Shown here one piece after another: positions 1 through 10,400 of a stretch of 64,000 nucleotides of DNA. The notes beneath the pieces are model-generated. The model was given only the letters and a program-made list of their open reading frames with translations, did no database searches and was not told the origin of the DNA. A program made the position numbers and the translations under genes. Position 1 is the stretch's first letter, and every line of letters starts with the position of its first letter. Origin of the DNA: Planococcus citri (lineage: Eukaryota; Arthropoda; Insecta; Hemiptera; Pseudococcidae); the NCBI RefSeq assembly GCF_950023065.1, contig NC_088679.1, forward strand, positions 12,772,001-12,836,000, in the 5' to 3' direction.

Positions 1-3000
1 ACTTTTGAACAAGGATTTGTCAAAAATAGTAAAATCCTGTAAATCAACAAAAAAATATGATGATATTTCAGGAAAATGTCAAAAGTATCTACAATTAAGG
101 AAAAGTATTGAATTGAAAGTTTGTTAATAAAATTACTATGAAAAAATACATTAAAATTTCTAAAAATTTACAAAACATGACAGAATTTCAGTAAAAAAAA
201 AAAAAAAAAATAGTCAAAAAGCATAAAAAAGCAAAAATTAACAAAAATAATAAAATGTTGATCAAACTGTAAAACTAATTCACTAAAAACTTAAAAAGTG
301 ATGAAATTCTAGTAGGTATACAATTCAGGAGCTCATTGCAAAAACAGCTCTTGTCAATTTGAAAAAAATTGGGGAGGTTCTTTTCTCCATTGCATTGTAT
401 GAATGCATCAGTAATCACTGTAATCAGTATGATAGCCCTCTAAAAGTTTTTCTGAGAGTAACAGGAATTACCTACTCAAGTTGATAAAAAAAAAATTAAA
501 CACACTATTCCAATTTATCACGACTTTACAGTGGTTTTTTGCATTGCTTGTTTTTTATTTTCATTTTGTACAAGGACTATTTTTGCAATAAGCTCCTCAA
601 TTTCAGAATATTGTTTTGGATTTTTTTTTTGCATAATTTTAGCACTTTTTCATGAACTTTGGTCAATCATTCATTTAAAATTTAAATTTTATCATCATCA
701 ATCAGGGTTGGCAAAAAAACAGACATGTTTAAAACAGTGTTTTAAACAGCCCAAAAAAATTGAAGTGTTTAAAACACAGAAAGTGTTTAAAACGTTTAAA
801 ACGTTTTAAACGTTGTTTTTTTGAAATGGAAAAAAACATGTTTTTTTTTCTATTTTTCTCATGAAATTCTCAATTTTTTACAATCACAGTCACATTTGAA
901 AATCATTTGATAACCAATATAAAAATGATAAACAGAAATTTCAATCGTTGGCAAAAAGAACACTACATGATGAATACAATTTAAACAACAAAAGTAAGAC
1001 TTTTGAGATTTGAGTTTTGACTACCTATTCATTTCGCTTATTTATTCAAAATTTTGTTTAAAACGTGTTTTAAACATGTTTTAAACACTGTTTTAAATAA
1101 CGAATCGATAGAACTGTTTTTAACATTTGTTTAAAACAAAAAAAAAACGTTTTTTTTGTTTTTTTTTCCAACTCTGATCATCATTATCAGTCATCACTAC
1201 TTTACAATTTTAATTTTTTTTTTTTTGGTAAGTTCAGTGTTCTTTTGACAATTTGTATACAATTTTAATTCAACTCGGTTTTCACTATCAAGTACCACTT
1301 TTTTGGAATTTTTTTTTTATAATTTTGCTGAAATTCATCTTCTTTTGGGTGGGGAAGGGAGAGGGGATTTTCAGTAATTTTATTTCATATTGACAGTTGT
1401 TAGATCATTTTTCATACTTTCATTTTTAGCAAATTTTAATAAATTTTTTTTTGGCGATTCTCGATGATTTTATTGCTTTTTTGGGAGCTTTTTTTTACAT
1501 CATAATCACAGATTTTTGCATTTTTGAAAAATTCTACCTACTACATTTTTAATTTTTTATTAATTTTTTTTAGTGATTTTGACTGAGTGATGCTTTATTG
1601 GTGTTCTTGCATCATTTTCACATGTTTTCAACACTTTTTCATTCTTTTTTGGTATCAATTCCTACAAAAATTTCATCATCATCACTTTTTGCTTGGTAAT
1701 TTTCATCGATTTTTAAAGGCACAATTCTTTTTGGGAGCTTTCACATAATTTCTGACAGGTTATTGAACTCTTTTCTTTTTCATACATTTTTGACAACTTT
1801 CATTAAAAATTTCAAGAGCTTTTGTACTTTAGTCATTTTTAAGAATTTCATGTTTTCTTTTTTGGGGCGTTTATAGATTATTTTAGTAGGTACGTTTTCA
1901 TTTTCAACCCCTTTGAGTGCATCTTAGACAAACTTTACTGAAAATTTATAGCAGTTTTTGGAAATTTCCAGTGGTTTTAATGCATTTTTGAAAGTTTTTA
2001 CATAATTTCAACACATTCTTGATAGGCTAAAACTTTTGACAACTGCTCTTAATTCGTAAAGTAAAGTTATTTTTTATGAGAAAGATCTGTAATTCAAGAC
2101 GTGTAGGTAGGTCAATGATGCGACGATTTGAAAATATCGTGATTCCGGGATCGTGAAAGAATCGAGAGATCGCGATTCTTGAGAAGCTTTTAAAAAGCTG
2201 TGAAAGCAGCTTGAAAAAGTAAAAAATTAAAACAAAACGTCAATTCTCATTGGTTGATTTGATTTGTTTACGAAAGTTCAAAAGATCGCTCGACCATAGA
2301 TCACGATTCATCGCCGATCTTGAATCAAGGAAAAGGAGCCAGATCTGTGAAATATTTTTCAAAATTGAAAAAAGAGTGCCTCAACTTTTGTACAGGATCC
2401 ACAGCAACTCTCAATAGTCCTCTCATCAAAAAATAAATTTATCAGGACATCAAATTTCTAAATACATACTTACATACTTCATCATCCATCCAATTTTTGA
2501 AAAAAAAAATACTTGAAAAAAATACAAACGAAATTGTTCAAAGAGCTGCAAACTCCATAATCATTCTCTCCACTTTCGATTCAATTCGAAAAACATTAAA
2601 ATGACCCAGTCTACATTTAAAAATAATTAATAGCTTTCAACGTGCTCTTAACTCGCTTCCCATCAGGTTCACTTCGTTTTATTTACATTTACGACAAAAT
2701 ATACTGGAAACGAGATCATTATGGTGTTATGGGAAACACACCGACGAAAGACAATAAATGAAATCAGAAATCATGCTCAAGGTGTACCTTTATGGAACTG
2801 CTGACCGTTCTGCTAACATCTTAACCTACACACATTCAACACTTTATAGTTATAAATAATTACTAAATTAGACTAATCTTATTTATAGGGTTCAACGAAC
2901 CAAATACGGTAATGGTTTTATAAACAAGTGTTCATAACAATCATAAAAAATATACCTACAAAAGGTACTTTTCAAATAGGGTTTCTCTCTCACAAATTAC

Positions 3001-3951
3001 CAGAAAGGAAAAAATTATTGCGTTGTTTAACTTAGGACCAATTTAGACGGATTATTTTGAATTTTAATTAATAAATTGGATAAATTTTTGACAAATTGGA
3101 TATCGTGTTAGGGATATTTTAGAACCAATTAGTTGTTTTTTGTTGGCAACTTATAATTTACCTAAGTTTGAAAATACCACTCGAGTATACTTCATAAGCT
3201 GTGGTTGGGTAATCGATTGTTAGATTGGAATCGAAAACTAATTTTTTCAAATATTATGGTTTGGTTTAAAATCAAAAAATAAAGATACGAGTAAAAATTG
3301 AGAAAATTTTACAATATTGACGAATTAAATATATAATATTATGTTGAAGTGAAGCAGGACTGTAACCTCTAATATTTCTATATGATGCAATCCTGATAGG
3401 ATATTTCAAATATCATTTAATGTACACTGGAACAACTAGAGAGGCGTCAAGGACGAACAAACACTCAACAATACTTATTCAAAAGGCGATAAATCTCCAG
3501 AAGCAGAATGTCTTTTTATTCAATCCAAAAAAAATTGACCAAAAATGATTTTTTTCAATCCTAAATTATAAAATTTCAAATACTTTTGCCCTTGCTTCGC
3601 TCAAGCTGAGCCTGAGCTGTTCCCTTACTCGGAATTTTCGTACTTTGAAAACTCGATATGCAGATCCATCTACGTGCTCTAGATCCATAAATGAGATGTT
3701 GATTAGACGTGTAATAACCATCAACTCCAAAAATTATCCTAAAGCGTCAGAAAATGCAACCATATCAAAATACCACCGTAAAAAACACGACAAAATAGAC
3801 AATCTTATCGACGAGAATCGACGATCGACGTTATTTCACCAAAACGTAACTCATCACAGAACCCCTGAAACCGAACATTAAACACCAGATGCGACGATTA
3901 GAATGCACTGATTTTGAATCGAATAAACGTAACCTTATAATTTTAAGTACA
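1..3951. other. Gene-free AT-rich intergenic flank
   Basis: No convincing exon was found on either strand. The stretch consists of A/T-run-rich sequence with short ORFs that show no recognisable domain. Local features are a GTTTAAAAC-rich patch (listed separately), a GATC/CGAT-rich patch around 2120-2330, and near 3590-3620 a short copy of a dispersed 'CTTGCTTCGCTCAAGC'-type motif that recurs at 41.37, 46.3 and 52.9-53.3 kb. It lies downstream of the minus-strand EXOSC5 gene. Confidence 0.6.
720..1160. repeat. Cluster of GTTTAAAAC / GTTTTAAAC near-palindromes
   Basis: Within about 430 bp the words TTTAAAAC or GTTTTAAA recur more than ten times (for example near 728, 740, 768, 786, 793, 801, 1056, 1066, 1078, 1090 and 1130), mostly as self-complementary blocks resembling GTTTAAAC. 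Spacing is irregular, so this is not a clean tandem satellite. Function is unknown. Confidence 0.6.
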
Positions 3952-3957
3952 TTTATT
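3952..3957 (-). terminator. Polyadenylation signal AATAAA of the EXOSC5 gene
   Basis: TTTATT on the plus strand gives AATAAA on the minus strand, about 125 bp downstream of the EXOSC5 stop codon. Distance and orientation suit the 3' end of that gene. The hexamer is frequent in AT-rich DNA, so the assignment rests on position. Confidence 0.45.
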
Positions 3958-4080
3958 CTTCAATAAAAAACAAATAAGCAAGAATATTTACAAAAGATAC
4001 TCTAACACACACTACTTCACTCGGCACGCCTTATAATATAATATAATTGAATTAAAACACTAGGTAACATATTCTACTCA

Positions 4081-5109
4081 TCACATCTTTGTAGCATATT
4101 TCTTTATCATATCTTTATAAAACGTAAAAATAACTTCGGACGAACGTTTACAAACTTCCAAACAGCTTTTATACTGCTCGTCGGTGAATTTACCGTGCGA
4201 ATCGATCGCAAGAATTTTACTCGACGTGTTTTCAAACACAAATGTTAACGAACATTCTTCAGAAGTACCTTCCTGCGAACAGAAAACAAATCGTATTACG
4301 ATAAAATCAACTACTACATAGTAACGTAATTAAAAAATATGTATATTACTCGTACCTTGAATTGAATATCTTCGTCTTCCTGAGGTATTGCACAAGTGAC
4401 AGCAGCAAACAGAAAATTCATCGATATTCCAGCATGGATTAAAGCTAAACATGTTGCATTTATGGTACTAGCTAATAGCTGTAATTATACACAACACGTA
4501 AATTAATTATCAGTTCTATTACGTCTGAAATCATCGTAATAATGCAACGATTAACTTACTGATCCTTCGTTTTGCATTTCTTGTATAATTACATAAATAG
4601 CTGTGCGAGGGTAGGCGGAGGTTATTATAGCAGTTTCACAAATTCTCGAAATTATCGATTCGCAGAGTCGATCTTCCAATTCTGTAACGAAATTCGTGTT
4701 ACTTGGATTCGTTTACATTTAATATAATTAAATTAACTTACGAGATGCTCCGCATTTAGGTCTAAATAGTATCTCGACGTGAGCTTTGTCAATATGCATT
4801 TTATGCTGTTTCACTTCCACTGGACCATAGACAGCTGTAGCTACGACAGTGTCATCTGTAACATATGAAATCAACGTAAGTTTCCCATTTCACTCGTTCG
4901 ATTGAATTGCGTACAGTAGAGTCGAACGAATAAGTAATTCGCAATTAATACTAAATAAACGAATCTGAATCGTTATCTATTTAATAAAAAGTGTTTTCAT
5001 GGATTGCCATACCTTGACTATAAATGCACGAGCCATCTGCTCTCGAAAGCGTATTCAGTTCGCATTTGAACATGGGCGTTTCCAATATTTCGGTGGCGTT
5101 TTCTGCCAT
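4081..5109 (-). CDS. EXOSC5: Exosome complex subunit Rrp46 (EXOSC5), complete, five exons
   Basis: This encodes an RNase PH-fold subunit of the eukaryotic RNA exosome ring, which takes part in 3'-to-5' RNA processing and decay in nucleus and cytoplasm. Coding exons (minus strand): 5013-5109, 4742-4855, 4560-4681, 4356-4478 and 4081-4272. They total 648 bases, giving 215 aa (human is 235). Every junction has GT donors and AG acceptors, and frames join as D|DTVVATAVYGPVEVK, GAS/QLEDRL, NEGS/LLAST and IQFK/EGTSEE. Family hallmarks are an N-terminal LSRADGS (about 20-26), TAVYGPVEVK (about 39-48), LFRPKCGAS, then TSAYPRTAIYVIIQ, and a second strand-helix unit STINATCLALIHAGI followed by AVTCAI and SKILAIDSHGKFTDEQY. 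Metazoan Rrp46 is known to be catalytically inert in the ring. The start is the first ATG after a purine context, MAENATEI. The four introns are short (about 60-160 bp), in contrast to the neighbouring MXD gene. Confidence 0.93.
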
Positions 5110-5521
5110 CTTTGTCAGAATGAATAAATGGAACAGATTTAAACGAAAATTAATTATTAGTAACTTTAAATTAATTTTATCACCACCGCGTTGTTTTTAT
5201 TTTGCAAAAAACCAAACATCAAACATTTCACACTTCAATCACATTTCTTACTTTTTAGGGTTCGTGCGTCGCAGATTCGATTTTTTTATCATTTTTTTAA
5301 CGTTTAGTTCCAAAAGTTTAGTGTGGAGCGCTAAAAACAAATTATGATTTTCCAGGAAAAGAACTTTTTTCAATTTTTTTTTCGGGTTTTCCAATTTTTT
5401 CCTGGAAAATGGATTAATGGAATGCTTGGAGGGAGTTTTGAGGAAAATGGTGGATTTTTTTGAGCAATCGGTGAGATTTTCTTCTCCTTATCAGTCGATG
5501 AAGTCATCGTTGAGTTTATGT

Positions 5522-6092
5522 TTATGAGTCATTATTTTTCAATGGAGTAATGATGAGTTCGCGAATCTGAATGTTTCCGAGTATTTCGCGTGAATTTAAT
5601 TCGAATTTTGGTTCTTGGTAAGTTACAATTACTTCTAAATGAGTATTTGCAGTAATGATTAATTGACTACGTTGTTTCCAAGGCTTACTCGAACTACTCG
5701 AAGAAGTATTCGAACGGACGGACATTTTTGATCGCATCAATGTGATTCGCAATCTACCAGCCAGAATGATCACCGGTACACCGGTCCCGTCTTCTGGAGC
5801 AGAGGAATTTCGATGTAAGTATTGCTTTGGCCCTCGAATCAATATTGATTTATTTCTTATTATCTCATTGATGACTTGAGTGAGTATATTTTTCAATTAT
5901 TTGCTTATTCTCTGGTTTCGTTCCATCTACTGGAATCATATTATTGATAATGAACTGAATGTTTTCCAGGTATTCGAAGCAGAAAACGTACACAGCTGAA
6001 AGCTTATCGGAATGTTTTACTTTAAAACTGATACGAACTGCATTTACAGCGACATAAGCAACATTATTATCATAATTAGGTGAGTAATTGTG
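5522..6092 (-). CDS. Unassigned protein-coding segment with a one-base frame break
   Basis: Two long minus-strand open frames overlap. Frame A (6092 down to 5868) includes AVRISFKVKHSDKLSAV, then FCFEYLENIQFIINNM and IPVDGTKPENKQIIE. Frame B (5899 down to the TAA at 5522) includes LTQVINEIIRNKSILIRG, APEDGTGVPVIILAGRLRI, a Ser-rich linker, and the C-terminus ILGNIQIRELIITPLKNNDS. They differ by one base at a run of five A's (plus-strand T-run 5889-5893), where one A fewer would give one continuous reading. A possible exon start is the minus-strand acceptor at 6038-6039 (TGCAG|TTCG). No initiator exon is found. Mixed codon choice looks like real protein. I do not recognise the family. The segment ends about 410 bp upstream of the EXOSC5 start, on the same strand. 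The plus strand here also carries three good donor sites, so antisense transcription or a different gene model is possible. Confidence 0.4.
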
Positions 6093-6986
6093 TTATGCAA
6101 ATTACAACAACGTACTTCGATAATAATTTACTACGAATTTTTCAAGAATTAGCCATTAGGTACTCGAAGGTGCAGCATAGAACATCCTACAACCTATTTA
6201 ATTGGACTCCAGATAATCATCAATCCTCATAAAGTTGGAAAAACTATGCATGTTGGTATTTCAAATGAATGAAATACCTGTTTGCAATGCATTTAGTGAA
6301 TTACAAAAGGGGATATCGTGATCGTAGCGTGTGATGACTGATGTGGAATATTTTCACGAATTTGTACCACTGCAGTTCTGTCAGTAGGTAGTACAATGAT
6401 CATCGTAGAGTCATAGAGTGTATACCTATCCAAATCATCATTACTCACGTACCTATGCAGATGCACTTACGACAGCTGTGACTGTCAAAGATCTTCGACG
6501 GTATATGCCTGTGTGTACCGTTAGTGAGAGAAAAACCATCAAATTGTTCGATTTAGCTTCTTAAGATCTTTTAGTGGATTGTTGGATTAGTGGATTCGAA
6601 ACGGAGATGCAAGTCATCAGTGGTGATAGTTACAATATGCTTCGAGATGGTTCCCATGGTTGTAAAATTGTACTTACTCGTAGTGTACCTATCTCAAATG
6701 CATACACTTCGAACGAACATCACAACGGTGATGAAATTTGTTCGTTTAGAGAGCTAGCATATGCCTATTAATCACTTACGTTGTGTGAATATTGAAATGA
6801 GAAGATGAGTTTGTAATAATACTTTGATGGGTTTTCTTCTAGGCTACGAAACAGCTGAGAAGACGAATCGAGTTACGAAATCTGAAATCTGCGCCTTCGG
6901 AGCTCCACAGATCGCAGACTTCGCCCTGTAATCGCATTATTGTACCGGAGATGGCAGTGAAAAGTTAATTCGAAGCTATGAAATTC

Positions 6987-6992
6987 ACGTGT
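6987..6992. promoter_or_regulatory. Canonical E-box CACGTG upstream of the MXD start
   Basis: A perfect CACGTG lies about 220 bp upstream of the proposed MXD transcription start and 500 bp upstream of the ATG. CACGTG is the known site for MYC/MAX/MXD heterodimers. A second copy lies in intron 1 at about 8009-8014 (GCACGTGACAC). Autoregulation is inference only. Confidence 0.35.
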
Positions 6993-7207
6993 CTGGTCGA
7001 TGTGACATGTAAGTAGATGGTAATAACTCCGGAGTTGATTCCGAACGATGGTAGCGTCGTCAGTTTTAAGCGCATTCAACCAATCGCGCAACATTTATTC
7101 GTTTATAAGGTATAGAGAGACGCGGAACACGCATACACATGCACAAAAAAGCGTTGTTAACCTTATATCGGTAGCTTCGTCATCGGCACGTTTTCTGTGC
7201 TCGTTCA

Positions 7208-7250
7208 CTCAGTTTTTAGTCTGTTATCGCTTTAGAGGTCGGTCGGACGT
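7208..7250 (+). promoter_or_regulatory. Putative TATA-less core promoter of the MXD gene (Inr plus DPE-like)
   Basis: CACTCAGTTTTTAG contains the arthropod initiator TCAGTT with its A at 7211. GGTCG follows at +27 and again at +31, near the expected DPE position (+28 to +32). There is no TATA box in the expected window. A 5' UTR of about 280 nt, very T-rich, would lead to the ATG at 7493. Confidence 0.4.
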
Positions 7251-7492
7251 TTGTTTCTTGTAATTATTTTTCGGCCCGACTAATTGTTTTTTCGTGTTCG
7301 TGTTTTTTTATTTTCAATTTTTCATTTTTTTTCAATTCATTTTCGGGCTTTTTTTCCTTCTTTTTTTGTTTTTAATTTTTGTGTTTGTGCTGTTTTTTTT
7401 TAAATTGTATTTTTCAAACGTGCGAATAATTTTATCTTCATCTTGTATTTTTAATTTTTCGTGCGGTAGTGATATTTTGTATATTTGTTATA

Positions 7493-10400
7493 ATGAGCAT
7501 CGCAGCTTTATTAGAAGCCGCCGAATTTCTAGAAAGACGTGACCGAGGTAGGTTTACAACATTAGTAAATATTTACCCGAGTAGCTAAATCCTTATAGGG
7601 TGCCAAGGTACTCTTATAACTAGGTACCTGTTACAACACGAACGAATAACGATTAAATTCTTTAAAATTTATTTCATTGTTACTCGAGTAGGTATCTTAT
7701 CAGTTCGAATGTTTTGTAAATAAACATCGGACGATTTTTTTTTCTCTCGTTGGAGTAATAATCTGTGTCTCTTTAACGTTTAAAAAATCAGCTTAGGTAC
7801 CTATTTGTGTGTAAACTCGATTCAATTTTTTATTACAGTCGGGTACTTTGACTCGTATGACAACTTTTTTTCCCCCAGTATAAGAAAGCCCGATTGTAAA
7901 TTCATTGTAATATGAAAAATAAGTCAACTACGTTCGGGTAAAAATGTCATCCGATGAACTTGAGAGAGTTGGTGTTTTTCCGAGGTAATTTTTTTTTAGC
8001 ATGGTTTGCACGTGACACGCTCGGTACCAACGTTCTGTTTATTGCGAATGTCATTATTGTACGACATACGACGATGACGAGGTTGTTGCTATATGCTTGT
8101 GCTTACAAGAATTCATTTAGTGGCCAACGGCAGCCAGTTTGAAATTTTTTTCGCTCATTACTAAAACAAGTAGCTGAAAAAATTAATGGATGTTACTCTA
8201 AATCGAATACGTAATGTAGGTTGTTGTGTGTGTCTGTGTTTTTTTTTTTTTTTTTCATTCCCTGATATATCTGCCTGAAACGTTCGAAAGTTTACATTTT
8301 GTCGTATATGATGTATGAATCATATGCTAGGTACGAGTACGAGTACACGATAGAATGATGCACTCGATTAAAAACATATCCATTTTATACGAACGTGTGT
8401 ACATTGCTAACCACGTCATGAACCTGCTCAGAATTATACTGATAATAGTGAATTTTTTGCTATACCATGGGTTTGTTAAAAGGATTTTTTTAAAACTCGT
8501 GTTTCGCTAAAACATACATTTCTGAGATGAAAAAAACTAGAGATGGACGAAGATGTGGTCGAAATATCGAATCTTTCGACTTAATAGTGGTATTTGGCTG
8601 ATGCCAGTGCTTACTGCTCGTGTAAGCATTAATCAACAGGCTGGTTAAACGAGTTGAGGTCGAGTTTTTAGGGTATTAATATATCGTATGTTTGGAAGGA
8701 TAGATAGATAGATATTTGGTGGATGAATTATGTTGATGAGTACCTAATCGTGGAAATGGAAAGGTTCGAAGAAGATTGTTCTTGGTAGTGGAAAAAATTT
8801 TAAAATGTTTAATATCGCGAGTGATTGTTTTTTGTAAGGCTGAAAATTCAGAGAAAGTGAAAAAATTATTCAATTTTATCGAGTCAGTGCAGGAATTTTG
8901 ACAGGTATCTCGATTTTATCGTTGTCATTGAAGATATTATTTTCTTGTAGAATATCGAGATAATTTTTTTGAGGCCATTTAATTTTAGTTTTATTTCAAT
9001 CAACGTCAATTTACAATTCTCATTTAAAAAAAAAAAAAAAAAAAAAAAAAGAAAAGATGCAAAACCAAATTACTGTCAATGCTAAAAAAAAAATTCATGT
9101 AAATCATAAACCAACATTTTAAAAATATCTTCAATCAATTTTCAAACGTGAAATTTCACATTTTTCCGATTCAGTTCACGAAATTACATAATTCGTATAA
9201 TCATCTGCTTTATAGTTATGCTGACGTGTGCAACGTGTCATGTCCACCTGTTCGTCGAATTTTGCCCCATATCGACGTAATCGTTGCAATATTTCATCGA
9301 AACTAACCATGAATATTTTTCTACTGAAAATTTCACGTCGAATATCACTTCCAATGACGAGATTTTAACCAAGAACCGTCGTCGTCGTCGTCGTTAACTG
9401 AACAAAACACTGACGAGAAACAAACACTCGTGAAATTTGATCGCACACAAATACGCTTTAAAAAGTGGATTTTTTTGTTGTAAAGTGATACGAACATCGC
9501 GCTAGGGTATTTCAAAAATTATATTTTCCTTCGTTGATATATTTTTTTTTCGGTTAAAATTACGTTAAACGAGCGAGATACGCGTGAAAAATGAAGATAA
9601 GTGCCTAAAGCAGATGATAACGGAAGGTAAATGACTATTTATTTTGAAAAATTATTCGAGTAATTTTTTTTTGTGTGTAGAAAATTTTTCCAAAGGTTTT
9701 TATTCGTGTATTTTTGTTTTGTTTGTAGAATAGTCGATTTGGAAAGAAATATTATAACTTATAACACTGAAAAAATACCAATAGGTTTTTTTGTGTGATT
9801 TTTCATGTTATGTGTTTCGCAGAATTATACTCTTGTAAGGAAGGAGTATGTATAGGATCCATTAATTTTTGATTTTGAGCCCTGATTGTCTTCTCTGTCC
9901 CTGATTTTGAAAAATATGAGTGTTTCAGAGAAAATGGAAGGGTTTGAATGCAAAAAATAAATACAAGTAGATATTTTTGAGCTTGAACTACCTCAAATCA
10001 GTAATAAATAAAATTGACGCCTCACAAAAAATTTTCACAATTTTTTTTCCGAAATGGGAGAGGATATTGAGACTTTTAAAAATGAATGATTATTCGAAAT
10101 TTCGAACTTACCAGTTGTGCCCTCGGAAATTGGACCAACGACGCCTCACCTGCCATTTTAATTTTTGTATTTTGTATTTTGTATTTTTCCTATATAGTTA
10201 AGGTGTCTAACACCAAGCCTGTGCATCCTGCTTACACTGTTTGTGTCCATTAGGGGGGGGGGGGGTCGTCAAAAATTTATAGAATTTTTATAATTTTTTG
10301 ACCTGACTGAAATTTTGCATTAATTCTTCTATTTTTCAAAACTGGAAAATTTTGACTAAAAAATTTTTTGATTTGAAAAATGTTGACCTCTTTTTCCTCA

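Noticed and set aside
6873..7094. 73-codon minus-strand ORF and a plus-strand QLRRRIELRNLKSAP frame after a TTCTAG acceptor at 6851
   Set aside because: Both are open but mutually antisense and have no donor or start that joins them to MXD or to the unassigned gene. Left as possible 5' UTR sequence.
7294..7542. Phe-rich ORF overlapping MXD exon 1
   Set aside because: Translation of the T-rich 5' UTR in another frame from the MXD start codon.
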